DNA of 64,000 nt. It comes from PALSA-1004 sp963829085. Its GTDB lineage: Bacteria; Pseudomonadota; Gammaproteobacteria; Burkholderiales; SG8-41. The notes below the pieces were generated by a model. The model ran no database searches. It was not told the DNA's origin and worked only from the letters and a program-made list of their open reading frames with translations. Shown one piece after another: positions 1 through 8,170 of the stretch (position 1 is its first letter; each line of letters opens with the position of its first letter). The DNA lies in the NCBI GenBank assembly GCA_963829085.1, contig CAWHHJ010000017.1, forward strand, positions 248,001 through 312,000. The letters run 5' to 3'. Both the position numbers and the translations under genes were made by a program.

Positions 1-1
1 G

Positions 2-556
2 CCGCTGCTCGAAGGTCTCGATGGCGTCAACAAGATGTCCAAATCGCTCGGCAATTACGTTGGAATTGACGAGAGCCCGCGCGAAATTTTCGGCAAGCTA
101 ATGTCGGTTTCAGACGATTTGATGTGGCGTTATATTGACCTGCTTTCCTTCGCGCCGCTGTCACGGGTCGCGCAATGGAAGAGCGAAGTCGCCGCCGGTC
201 GCAATCCCCGCGACATTAAGGTCACCTTTGCGCAGGAGATTGTCGCGCGTTTCCACAGCGATGACGCGGCCCGCGACGCGCTAACGGATTTCGAAGCGCG
301 CTTTAAACAAGGCGAGATACCGCATGACATTGCGGCGGTCTCCGTGAAAGCATCTGCAGACGGTGCAGGCATTGCACATGTGTTGAAAGAAGCCGGCCTC
401 ACGCCAAGTACGTCCGAAGCGTTCAGAATGATCGCGCAAGGCGGCGTGAAGCTGAATGGCGAGAAAATCAGCGATAAGTCGTTGAAGCTCGAACGCGGCG
501 CTGAAGTGGTGTTGCAGGTCGGCAAGCGTAAATTCGCGCGCGTGACTATCACCTGA
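2..556 (+). CDS. tyrS: Tyrosyl-tRNA synthetase, C-terminal part (gene enters from the left edge)
   Basis: Charges tRNA-Tyr with tyrosine in the cytoplasm. The reading frame is already open at base 2 and lacks its start. The class I KMSKS signature is visible at about bases 32-46 within NKMSKSLGNYVGI, where bacterial TyrS carries it. The end holds an S4 RNA-binding domain (HVLKEAGLTPSTSEAFRMI, then GGVKLNGEKI), which matches the TyrRS C-terminus. Only the tail of the catalytic domain and the tRNA-binding region are inside the window. The gene runs convergently towards the oxidoreductase at 588. TyrZ-type paralogues share this layout, but tyrS is the simplest name. Confidence 0.95.
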   Translation, partial: PLLEGLDGVNKMSKSLGNYVGIDESPREIFGKLMSVSDDLMWRYIDLLSFAPLSRVAQWKSEVAAGRNPRDIKVTFAQEIVARFHSDDAARDALTDFEARFKQGEIPHDIAAVSVKASADGAGIAHVLKEAGLTPSTSEAFRMIAQGGVKLNGEKISDKSLKLERGAEVVLQVGKRKFARVTIT

Positions 557-587
557 GCGCGAGCTGAAAGGCCTCTGGTACTCTGTG

Positions 588-1715
588 TCAAAGACTCATG
601 CGATAGCGGCGCACGAAAGTTCGATCGATGCCATCCTTCCATCGCCACACCCAAGCGCCTTCCAGCGCCAAAGGTCCGTACGACAGTACGGCGCGCTTGT
701 CACCAGTACTGATCAACGCCAGCGCACGCGCTTGCGGCCGATAAGGGCTTAGGGAATTGTTCGTCAACGTGCTTCGGAGATTTCGTGCAAGCGGAGACCC
801 CTGACGCACGGCGTATACACCAGACTTCGGATAATCACGCGGGTGCATTACTGCGCAATCCCCCGCCGCAAACACGGCAGTGGCCGATATCGATTGCAGG
901 TTTGAATCGATCATTAAAAATCCCGCGGGGTCGACCGCGAGGCCTGAAGCATGCATCCACGGCCATGGCGTAGGTCCGGTTGCATATACGACGGTATCAG
1001 CTACTATGCGCTGACCGCTTTCCAGCGTAATGCAAACGTCATTGACGTCCACGACTTTCGTGAGCAAATGTACTTCGATGTTACGCTCGACGAGGATGCG
1101 CTCGAATAACCGTTGCACTCGCCGATTGTGACCCGGCAATATGCGGTCACTGTCCGTAAGTAAAATGTACTTAATCGTCGCGCCAAGCTTTTGCAGCCGA
1201 TGCTGAATCGCAAGCAGCACTTCGACGCCGCCTGCGCCACCCCCGACGACCGCAATGGTCGATAACTGTCCGGCGCGGGCGCGCAAGACCAGACTTTCAT
1301 ACTTGTGGAGAAACGCATCGAGCGGTCGAACTGCCAACACGCTGTTGGAATGGAGCGCGTTACCCGGTATCGCGGTTGAGCTACCCACATTGAGAGAGAG
1401 TACGTCGTACTCAATGTCGAAACCACTCAACAGACGCGCTTGGCGCCTGGAGGCATCAATGTGCGTACATGCACCCTCGATGAATGTGCAGCGGGCGTGT
1501 TGCGCGAGGGCTTGCAGATCGATCTGACACTGCTCGCGCTCGTAGTGTCCGGCCAAGACGCCAGGCACCATACCGGAATACGTCATGCAGGGCGCATCGC
1601 TGACCAAAGTCACGTCGGCGTTGTCGATAGGATTGTTACCAAGCTGACGCAGTACTTCGACATGACTGTGTCCCCCGCCGATCAACAGCAGGCGCTTGAT
1701 GCTACGCTGCGTCAT
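588..1715 (-). CDS. FAD-dependent pyridine nucleotide-disulfide oxidoreductase, SelD N-terminal-domain type
   Basis: A 375-residue flavoprotein with two dinucleotide-binding folds: LLLIGGGHSHVEVLRQL near residues 9-25 for FAD and IAVVGGGAGGVEVLLA near 155 for NAD(P)H. A second FAD contact, AVFAAGDCA, lies near residue 285. The HSHVEVLR start and a C-terminal WVWRWKDGIDRTFVRRY resemble the NADH-dehydrogenase-like family that is fused ahead of SelD (selenophosphate synthetase) in some bacteria. Here it stands alone and no selenium gene is nearby, so the substrate is unknown. Similarity to type II NADH dehydrogenases or sulfide:quinone reductases is the main alternative. It may be exported-quinone linked, but no membrane helix is evident. 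Confidence 0.8.
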   Translation of the reverse strand: MTQRSIKRLLLIGGGHSHVEVLRQLGNNPIDNADVTLVSDAPCMTYSGMVPGVLAGHYEREQCQIDLQALAQHARCTFIEGACTHIDASRRQARLLSGFDIEYDVLSLNVGSSTAIPGNALHSNSVLAVRPLDAFLHKYESLVLRARAGQLSTIAVVGGGAGGVEVLLAIQHRLQKLGATIKYILLTDSDRILPGHNRRVQRLFERILVERNIEVHLLTKVVDVNDVCITLESGQRIVADTVVYATGPTPWPWMHASGLAVDPAGFLMIDSNLQSISATAVFAAGDCAVMHPRDYPKSGVYAVRQGSPLARNLRSTLTNNSLSPYRPQARALALISTGDKRAVLSYGPLALEGAWVWRWKDGIDRTFVRRYRMSL

Positions 1716-1881
1716 TGCGAGCTAGGGGCTCGCCGGCGTCATGTGCGATATCGGCGAGGCCACGGCTGAACCCGTACAACTCACGCGATTCCCGCGACCG
1801 AAACGCTCGGGTGCAGAGAGGACCCTACGCGCGCCAGATCATGATGCGCGACTTGGATCGATCTATAACGCTCGACCGCGG

Positions 1882-2511
1882 CTAGTCCGGTGCCTTGCCC
1901 CACAGTTGCTTCAGCCGTTCATCGCGTCCGCAACCGCTGCGATAGTATTTGTATCGCAGCGGATTCGTTTTGTAAAAATCCTGGTGGTAATCTTCGGCCG
2001 GATAAAACGCGCCGGCGCGTGTTATCTCTGTCAGGATGGGACCTTTGAACGGCTTATTACCTTCGAGCGCCGCTTTCGATGTCTCGGCAAGTCGCTTCTG
2101 ATTGTCGTCCAAATAAAAGATCCCGCTCCGGTATTGCGTGCCTCTGTCGCAGAACTGCTGATCTTTAACGGTTGGATCGATGTTGTGCCAAAACACATCG
2201 AGCAGTTTTTCGTAGCTCACTTTTTTCGGATCGTAGACGACTTGCACGGCTTCGGTATGCCCGGTGCGTCCGGACGATACCTCTTCATAGGTCGGGTTCA
2301 CTTTCTGACCGCCCGTGTAACCCGAGGTAGTCGAAATTACACCATCCAGGATATCGAACGGATGCTCCATGCACCAGAAGCAGCCGCCTGCAAATATCGC
2401 TTTCGAATACTCGGTGCCGCCCGCGGGCTTCGCAGTTTGCGCATGCGTTGAGGCTGCGCCGCACAACAAAATGGCGCTGCACAACGCGAATAGTAGGTAG
2501 CGAATCTTCAT
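1882..2511 (-). CDS. msrA: Peptide-methionine (S)-S-oxide reductase, exported form
   Basis: Repairs oxidised methionine by reducing the S-sulfoxide. The catalytic motif GGCFWCMEH places the nucleophilic cysteine at residue 44, followed by the usual SGYTGG stretch. A further cysteine close to the end (SGCGRDER) is the likely resolving residue. The first 25 residues (hydrophobic core LLFALCSAILLCGA, then STHAQ) look like a signal peptide, so the enzyme probably works in the periplasm with an external thiol donor. The start has a clear ribosome-binding site (TAGGAG) eight bases upstream. No msrB accompanies it. The promoter region is shared with the divergently transcribed pstS. Confidence 0.93.
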   Translation of the reverse strand: MKIRYLLFALCSAILLCGAASTHAQTAKPAGGTEYSKAIFAGGCFWCMEHPFDILDGVISTTSGYTGGQKVNPTYEEVSSGRTGHTEAVQVVYDPKKVSYEKLLDVFWHNIDPTVKDQQFCDRGTQYRSGIFYLDDNQKRLAETSKAALEGNKPFKGPILTEITRAGAFYPAEDYHQDFYKTNPLRYKYYRSGCGRDERLKQLWGKAPD

Positions 2512-2880
2512 TGCGTTCTCCTATTGGATTGTGTTCCCGCATTAGTCGCCGGAAGCCGCAGTTCCTTGCAGTCTCGCATATTAGCAGCGCGTCACAAACG
2601 CCCGCGCCTTGAACTACGCACAATAATGCGGAGCCAATTACACAGGTACGCAGTACCGATCGGCGATTTTTAACCGCTCACCTGAGCAAAAGGCCGTGGC
2701 CGAGCGATATTTTACCGAGCCGAATGCGCGCAAAGCCTTCACGGGACCGAGTGTCATCCGCGACCGTAATAGAAGCGATCGACCGTCCCGCACTCGCAGC
2801 GCGCCGTCACAATCTTGTAATAATGGGTCGCTATCATGACGCCCGTGAGCAAGTCCTGCCTGCCTCAACGGAGATCAGTC
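2512..2880. other. Intergenic region between msrA and pstS
   Basis: A divergent promoter region of 369 bases. The half next to pstS holds a Pho box and a -10 element, listed separately. The half next to msrA holds the msrA ribosome-binding site. Reading frames that cross the rest have no ribosome-binding site or recognisable product. Confidence 0.6.
2804..2837 (+). promoter_or_regulatory. Pho box and -10 element of pstS
   Basis: The 18 bases at 2804-2821 (CCGTCACAATCTTGTAAT) match the tandem PhoB-binding consensus at 12 of 18 positions, including both TGT/CGT half-site cores 11 bases apart. Ten bases later a -10-like TATCAT lies at 2832-2837. This is the spacing of E. coli Pho promoters, in which the Pho box replaces the -35 element. 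The pstS start codon is 43 bases further on. PhoB itself is encoded downstream at 7423, so self-reinforcing induction by phosphate starvation is expected. Confidence 0.65.
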
Positions 2881-3942
2881 ATGAAGTCGCAATTTATCGA
2901 ACGTGTTTTGTCATGCGCAGCCCTGGCGCTGACTATAGGAGTGACAGCGGCGGGTGTGACTGCACCGGCTGCCGCCTCGGATATAACGGGTGCAGGAGCC
3001 ACTTTCCCGTACCCGCTGTATTCGAAATGGGCTGAAGCTTACAAGGCCAAGACGGGCGTTGGCCTTAACTATCAGTCAATCGGATCCGGTGGCGGTATCA
3101 AGCAGATCATTGCGAAGACCGTCGACTTCGGCGCATCGGATGCGCCACTGGAAAGTGCTGAGCTCGATAAGAATGGGCTCGTGCAGTTTCCGACGGTCAT
3201 GGGCGGTGTGGTGCCGGTTTATAACCTGCCGGGTATCAAGCCGGGTGCATTGCGGTTGACCGGCCCCCTGCTTGCAGACATCTATCTCGGCAAGGTCGCG
3301 AAGTGGAATGCAGCGCCCATTGCGGCCCTCAATAAAGACCTGAAACTGCCGGATCAGGACATCACTGTCGTTGCGCGTTCCGATGGCTCGGGCACGACAT
3401 TCATATTCACCAATTATCTTTCCAAAGTGAGTGCTGAATGGAAGGAAAAAGCCGGCAACAATACTTCCGTCAAGTGGCCCGCGGGCGTGTCCGGTAAGGG
3501 GAATGAAGGCGTCGCCGCGTATGTGCAGCGGCTGCCAGGTTCGATCGGGTATGTGGAATATGCCTATGCGCTGCAGAACAAAATGTCATATGTGCAGCTT
3601 CAGAATAAAGATGGCAGTTTCGTCGCACCGAACGATAAGAGTTTTCGTGCGGCTGCCAGCAACGCGCAGTGGGAGAAGTCGCCGGGATTCTATCTTCTGC
3701 TGACCGAGCAGGCGGGCAAGGAAAGCTGGCCGATCACCGGCGCAACTTTTATTCTCATGCATAAAAAACAGGACAAGCCTGAAAACGCGGCAATCGCACT
3801 GAAGTTTTTTGAGTGGGCCTATGATGGCGGCGACCAGCTTGCGCTCGACCTCGACTATATTCCTATGCCCGACAATGTCGTAAAACTCGTTAAATCCGAG
3901 TGGAAGAAGATCCAGGATGCAAACGGCAAGCCGGTTTATTGA
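2881..3942 (+). CDS. pstS: Phosphate ABC transporter, periplasmic phosphate-binding protein
   Basis: Captures inorganic phosphate in the periplasm and delivers it to PstCA. The start at 2881 is chosen over an in-frame ATG at 2836 because it directly opens a signal peptide (hydrophobic core about residues 8-28, probable cleavage after APAAAS). The earlier ATG lies inside the -10 element. The mature protein begins ITGAGATFPYPLYSKW, the classic PstS start. Phosphate-contacting segments include SIGSGGGIKQI and VARSDGSGTTFIF. The 353-residue length is normal. It is the first gene of the pst operon and is followed by an attenuator hairpin that should make it the most abundant product. Confidence 0.97.
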   Translation: MKSQFIERVLSCAALALTIGVTAAGVTAPAAASDITGAGATFPYPLYSKWAEAYKAKTGVGLNYQSIGSGGGIKQIIAKTVDFGASDAPLESAELDKNGLVQFPTVMGGVVPVYNLPGIKPGALRLTGPLLADIYLGKVAKWNAAPIAALNKDLKLPDQDITVVARSDGSGTTFIFTNYLSKVSAEWKEKAGNNTSVKWPAGVSGKGNEGVAAYVQRLPGSIGYVEYAYALQNKMSYVQLQNKDGSFVAPNDKSFRAAASNAQWEKSPGFYLLLTEQAGKESWPITGATFILMHKKQDKPENAAIALKFFEWAYDGGDQLALDLDYIPMPDNVVKLVKSEWKKIQDANGKPVY

Positions 3943-3974
3943 TCAAAGTCCTCTTCATTTGGACTGTAGCAGTG

Positions 3975-3998
3975 AGGGGCTTCAGGCCCCTGTTTTTT
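3975..3998 (+). terminator. Intrinsic terminator/attenuator between pstS and pstC
   Basis: AGGGGC at 3975-3980 pairs with GCCCCT at 3986-3991 across a five-base loop, followed by G and six T (3993-3998). This is an intrinsic-terminator shape placed 32 bases after the pstS stop. It probably ends most transcripts after pstS and lets a fraction continue into pstCAB, giving an excess of binding protein over permease. Confidence 0.75.
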
Positions 3999-4007
3999 AG
4001 CAAAGCC

Positions 4008-5024
4008 ATGCCACCCACGGACGCAGTCGCGATCGAGCGACGTTTCGAGCCGCGTGCTCAAGCCGACTATAATGAGGCGCCCAATCTTCCGACGCGGCAG
4101 CCCTGGATGGATGCGTTTTTCAAGAATCTGACGCGCTTCTTTGCGTTTTTTGTTTTCTCGATCCTCGCCGCCATCCTCATCTCCCTGCTCTTTCACAGCC
4201 AGCTCACGCTGTCGAAGTTCAGGTTCGACTTTTTGTCGAATGCCGAATGGAATCCGGTAACCGAGGAGTTTGGTGCACTCGTGCCGATTTATGGCACGCT
4301 GGTGAGCTCCGCCATTGCGATGATCATCGGCATACCGGTGAGCTTTGGCATCGCATTGTTCCTCACGGAGCTTTCTCCGACCTGGCTTAAGCGGCCGCTC
4401 GGTACAGCGATCGAGATGCTCGCCGCCATTCCCAGCATCATCTACGGTATGTGGGGCTTGTTCGTGTTTGCGCCGCTGTTCGCGGAATATGTACAACCGG
4501 CGCTCATCAAAACATTGGGTGCAGTACCCATCGTCAGCCCATTATTCAAGGGACCGGCGATGGGCATAGGTATGCTGACGGCCGGCATCATCCTCGCGAT
4601 CATGGTCATCCCCTTCATAACCGCGGTCATGCGTGACGTATTTGACCTCGTGCCGCCGTTGTTGAAGGAGTCCGCGTACGCCCTCGGCTCCACGACATGG
4701 GAGGTCGTCTGGCGCGTGGTCCTGCCTTATACGAAGATCGGCGTTGTCGGCGGCGTCATGCTCGGGCTTGGCCGCGCATTGGGCGAAACGATGGCCGTGA
4801 CCTTCGTAATCGGTAATTCGCATCGCCTCAGCGCATCGCTGCTGGCGCCGGGCAATAGCATCGCGTCGTCACTCGCCAACGAATTCACCGAGGCTGTAGG
4901 CGACCTGCATTCATCGGCGCTGATCGAGTTAGGCCTTATCCTCTTCCTGATCACGACGATCGTATTAGCGCTCTCGAAGCTGCTGCTCCTGCAGCTTGCC
5001 AAGCGCGAAGGCAAAAAAACGTGA
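4008..5024 (+). CDS. pstC: Phosphate ABC transporter permease PstC
   Basis: One of the two inner-membrane channel subunits of the high-affinity phosphate importer. The start at 4008 (MPPTDAVAIERRF) is preferred because an upstream in-frame ATG at 3900 lies inside pstS and reads across the attenuator. The 338-residue protein has a first helix near residues 47-68 (FFAFFVFSILAAILISLLF). The MetI-type permease core follows, and its cytoplasmic coupling loop reads LGRALGETMAVTFVIG, where PstB docks. It ends seven bases before pstA. Confidence 0.95.
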   Translation: MPPTDAVAIERRFEPRAQADYNEAPNLPTRQPWMDAFFKNLTRFFAFFVFSILAAILISLLFHSQLTLSKFRFDFLSNAEWNPVTEEFGALVPIYGTLVSSAIAMIIGIPVSFGIALFLTELSPTWLKRPLGTAIEMLAAIPSIIYGMWGLFVFAPLFAEYVQPALIKTLGAVPIVSPLFKGPAMGIGMLTAGIILAIMVIPFITAVMRDVFDLVPPLLKESAYALGSTTWEVVWRVVLPYTKIGVVGGVMLGLGRALGETMAVTFVIGNSHRLSASLLAPGNSIASSLANEFTEAVGDLHSSALIELGLILFLITTIVLALSKLLLLQLAKREGKKT

Positions 5025-5031
5025 TCTAAGA

Positions 5032-5874
5032 ATGGCCGTCCCTCTTCCTCATATATACGGCAGGCGCCGCCGGGTGAATGCGTTGATGCTGGGCATCTCA
5101 GGTTTCACCATGGCATTCGGGCTTTTCTGGCTCGCCTGGATATTGTTGACCCTCGTGTATGAAGGATTCAGCGCACTCGGTCCGGCACTGTTCACCCAGA
5201 TGACGCCGCCGCCGGGTAGCAGCGGCGGGTTGCTCAACGCGATCGTCGGCAGTCTGCTGATGGCAACGATGGCCACTTTGATTGGGACACCGATTGGAAT
5301 ACTCGCAGGCACCTACCTTGCGGAATTCGGCCGGCGCGGCTGGCTATCGCCCGCGACGCGATTCATCAACGATATCCTTCTTTCCGCGCCATCGATAGTG
5401 ATCGGTCTGTTTATCTACTCGGCGTATGTCGCGCAGGTTCGGCACTTCTCCGGCTGGGCTGGCGCATTTGCGTTGTCATTGATCGTGATTCCGGTAGTGG
5501 TGCGCACAACTGATGACATGCTCAAGCTCGTACCGGACAGCTTGCGCGAGGCCGCAGTCGCGCTTGGCGCTCCTGCCTGGAAGATGATTGTGTTTATTTC
5601 CTACCGTGCGGCGCGCGCCGGCATCGTCACCGGCATTCTGCTCGCAGTCGCCCGCATCAGCGGCGAGACGGCGCCGCTCCTGTTTACTGCACTCAACAAC
5701 CAATTCTGGTCTTTGAATCTCAACCAGCCGACCGCTAACTTGCCCGTCGTCATATTTCAATTTGCAATGAGTCCCTACCCTGACTGGCATCGCCTTGCCT
5801 GGGGCGGGGCCATTCTCATTACGCTTGGTGTGCTGGGGCTCAACATACTTGCGCGCGCGATGTTCAGACGATGA
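5032..5874 (+). CDS. pstA: Phosphate ABC transporter permease PstA
   Basis: Second membrane subunit of the phosphate importer, 280 residues with about six helices. The start at 5032 (MAVPLPHIYGRRRR) is chosen because the earlier in-frame ATG at 4996 overlaps pstC. Typical PstA features are GTPIGILAGTYLAEF and the coupling loop VARISGETAPLLFTAL. The stop overlaps the ATGA at 5871, one of two possible pstB starts, which suggests tight coupling inside the operon. Confidence 0.95.
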   Translation: MAVPLPHIYGRRRRVNALMLGISGFTMAFGLFWLAWILLTLVYEGFSALGPALFTQMTPPPGSSGGLLNAIVGSLLMATMATLIGTPIGILAGTYLAEFGRRGWLSPATRFINDILLSAPSIVIGLFIYSAYVAQVRHFSGWAGAFALSLIVIPVVVRTTDDMLKLVPDSLREAAVALGAPAWKMIVFISYRAARAGIVTGILLAVARISGETAPLLFTALNNQFWSLNLNQPTANLPVVIFQFAMSPYPDWHRLAWGGAILITLGVLGLNILARAMFRR

Positions 5875-5906
5875 TGTCCGCAACGCTCGCTAACACGGAA
5901 AGGCGC

Positions 5907-6683
5907 ATGAGCCAACAAGTGCAATTTGATAACCCGAAGCTCAAAGTCAACGACTTGAATTTCTACTATGGCAAGTTCCAGGCGATCAAGCAGGTGTCGA
6001 TGGACATTTGTGCGAACAAGGTTACTGCATTCATTGGTCCCTCAGGCTGCGGCAAGTCGACCTTGCTGCGCACGTTCAACCGCCTTTATGAGCTTTATCC
6101 GGGGCAGCGCGCGGAAGGCGAAATCCGGCTCGACGGCGACAACATCCTCGACCGCAAACAGGACATCACACTCTTGCGTGCGAAGGTCGGCATGGTGTTT
6201 CAGAAACCGACGCCGTTTCCCATGTCGATCTACGAAAACATCGCATTCGGCGTACGCTTGTATGAGCGTCTGAGCCGGGGGCAGATGGAAGAGCGCATCG
6301 AATGGGCGCTCACCAAAGCCGCACTGTGGAAGGAAGTGAAGGACAAGCTCAACCAAAGCGGTACCAGTCTTTCCGGCGGGCAGCAGCAGCGGCTGTGCAT
6401 TGCCCGCGGTATCGCAATCAAACCGGAAGTGCTGCTCCTCGATGAGCCATGTTCAGCGCTCGACCCGATCTCCACGGCGCGCATCGAGGAGCTCGTGCAC
6501 GAATTAAAAGAGGACTACACCGTAGTGATCGTTACGCACAACATGCAGCAGGCGGCGCGCGTGTCCGACTATACTGCGTATATGTATCTCGGCGAGCTGA
6601 TCGAGTACGGCGCAACCAACAATATCTTCATCAAGCCCAAGCGCAAGGAAACAGAAGACTATATAACCGGCCGGTTTGGTTGA
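5907..6683 (+). CDS. pstB: Phosphate ABC transporter ATP-binding protein
   Basis: The ATPase that powers PstCA. Walker A is GPSGCGKST, the ABC signature LSGGQQQR, and Walker B LLLDEPCSALD, followed by the switch histidine in VIVTHNMQQA. The start at 5907 gives 258 residues and places LNFYYGKF near the N-terminus as in E. coli PstB, and it has a GGAAAGG site just upstream. The alternative ATG at 5871 overlaps the pstA stop in ATGA fashion and would add 12 residues with no clear ribosome-binding site. Function is certain; only the start is open. Confidence 0.96.
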   Translation: MSQQVQFDNPKLKVNDLNFYYGKFQAIKQVSMDICANKVTAFIGPSGCGKSTLLRTFNRLYELYPGQRAEGEIRLDGDNILDRKQDITLLRAKVGMVFQKPTPFPMSIYENIAFGVRLYERLSRGQMEERIEWALTKAALWKEVKDKLNQSGTSLSGGQQQRLCIARGIAIKPEVLLLDEPCSALDPISTARIEELVHELKEDYTVVIVTHNMQQAARVSDYTAYMYLGELIEYGATNNIFIKPKRKETEDYITGRFG

Positions 6684-6702
6684 GGCCGACAGGAGCACAA
6701 GA

Positions 6703-7410
6703 ATGGCGCAAACCGAACATTCCCTGAAGCAGTACGATCTTGACCTGGAGGGATTGCGCTCGCGGGTCCTTGAGATGGGCGGTCTGGTCGAATCACAAAT
6801 CCTGGCGGCCATTAACGGCCTCATGTCCGGTGATATTCGTGCGCTCGATGCGGTCGTCGCAGAAGACCATCGTGTGAATGCGCTGGAAGTGAGCATCGAT
6901 ACCGATTGCAGCCATCTGATCGCGCGCCGCCAACCGGCAGCCGGTGACTTGCGGATGGTGCTCGCGATCATCAAGATCGTGACGGATCTCGAGCGCATCG
7001 GCGACGAGGCCGCGAAAATTGCGCGCATGGGCAAGCAGAGTCAGGCACATCCGCGGCTGCCGCGCGCGCCAACAGCTCCGATCCAGCATGTTGGAGACAT
7101 TGCCCTCGGCATGCTGCGTAAAGCGCTGGACGCGCTGGCACGCCTTGATACCGTTGCTGCCGCGTCAATCGTGCGTGAAGATTTTGCGATCGATCAAGAG
7201 TTTCTTGCGATCGTGCGTCAGCTCATTACATTTATGATGGAAGATCCGCGCACTATAACTGAAGCACTTGAGATCTTGTGGATCGCTAAAGCGATCGAGC
7301 GCATCGGTGATCATGCCAAGAACATGGCGGAGCAGGTTATTTACATCGTCAAAGGCACGGATGTGCGCCATACGACCGTCGAAGAGCTCGAGCGCGAAGC
7401 ACTAAATTAA
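6703..7410 (+). CDS. phoU: Phosphate signalling complex protein PhoU
   Basis: Couples the Pst transporter to the PhoR sensor and keeps the Pho regulon off when phosphate is plentiful. The 235-residue protein has two PhoU helical repeats. The metal-binding ExxxD-type motifs are seen as ERIGDEAAKIA in the first and ERIGDHAKNMA in the second. The start at 6703 follows an AGGAG site eight bases upstream; an earlier in-frame GTG at 6676 overlaps pstB. It is 19 bases downstream of pstB in the same operon. Confidence 0.96.
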   Translation: MAQTEHSLKQYDLDLEGLRSRVLEMGGLVESQILAAINGLMSGDIRALDAVVAEDHRVNALEVSIDTDCSHLIARRQPAAGDLRMVLAIIKIVTDLERIGDEAAKIARMGKQSQAHPRLPRAPTAPIQHVGDIALGMLRKALDALARLDTVAAASIVREDFAIDQEFLAIVRQLITFMMEDPRTITEALEILWIAKAIERIGDHAKNMAEQVIYIVKGTDVRHTTVEELEREALN

Positions 7411-7422
7411 CAAGGCATGTTA

Positions 7423-8106
7423 ATGGGCAGCGAGATACTCGTCGTCGAGGATGAGCCGGCCATCCAGGAATTGATTGCCGTAAATCTCGAGCACGCCGGC
7501 CATCACGTGCAGCGCGCACATAGCGCGAGTGAGGCAGATGCCTTGATACGGGATATCAGACCGGATCTCATCCTTCTCGACTGGATGTTGCCGGACCTTG
7601 CCGGTACTGCGCTCGCGCGCAGGCTGCGCGCGGACGCGCGCAGTAAAGACATCCCCATCATCATGTTGACAGCCCGTGCGCAAGAACATGACAAAGTGGA
7701 GGGGCTCGATGCCGGTGCGGATGACTACATCACCAAGCCGTTTTCTATCAAGGAGCTGCTCGCCCGCATCAAAGCAGTTCTGCGGCGCCGCTCACCCCAG
7801 CTTACTGATGAACTGATCGAAGTCGCCGGTCTGCAGCTCGATCCGGCAGCCCACCGTGTGGCGTGCAATGAGACCCAACTCCACCTGGGCCCCACTGAAT
7901 TCAAGCTGCTGCATTTTTTCATGACGCACCCCGAGCGCGTTTATAGCCGCATGCAATTGCTCGACCAGGTATGGGGCGATCATGTATTTGTCGAAGAGCG
8001 CACCGTCGATGTTCACATCCGGCGGCTGCGTCAAGCGCTTGAGCCCAGCGGCCACGATCGACTCATCGAGACAGTGCGAGGCGCCGGTTACCGGCTGCAC
8101 GCTTGA
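7423..8106 (+). CDS. phoB: Phosphate regulon response regulator PhoB
   Basis: Two-component activator of the Pho regulon. Residues 1-120 form a receiver domain with the acidic pair E9/D10, phosphoacceptor Asp53 (LILLDWMLPD) and the conserved lysine in ITKPFSIKE. Residues 130-227 form an OmpR-type winged helix (VDVHIRRLRQAL recognition region). ATG 7423 is chosen because AAGG at 7412-7415 gives correct spacing and MGSEILVVEDE matches PhoB N-termini; ATG 7417 is two codons earlier. Its likely own target is the Pho box before pstS. Confidence 0.95.
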   Translation: MGSEILVVEDEPAIQELIAVNLEHAGHHVQRAHSASEADALIRDIRPDLILLDWMLPDLAGTALARRLRADARSKDIPIIMLTARAQEHDKVEGLDAGADDYITKPFSIKELLARIKAVLRRRSPQLTDELIEVAGLQLDPAAHRVACNETQLHLGPTEFKLLHFFMTHPERVYSRMQLLDQVWGDHVFVEERTVDVHIRRLRQALEPSGHDRLIETVRGAGYRLHA

Positions 8107-8170
8107 TTCCAGTTTGTGTGGAATTCCGGCGGGTAGGCACTGACAGCATCCTCGCGCTGCTAAACGCCGC

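Noticed and set aside
1741..2451. 236-residue plus frame opposite msrA
   Set aside because: Exactly antisense to a well-identified MsrA; composition is shadow-like.
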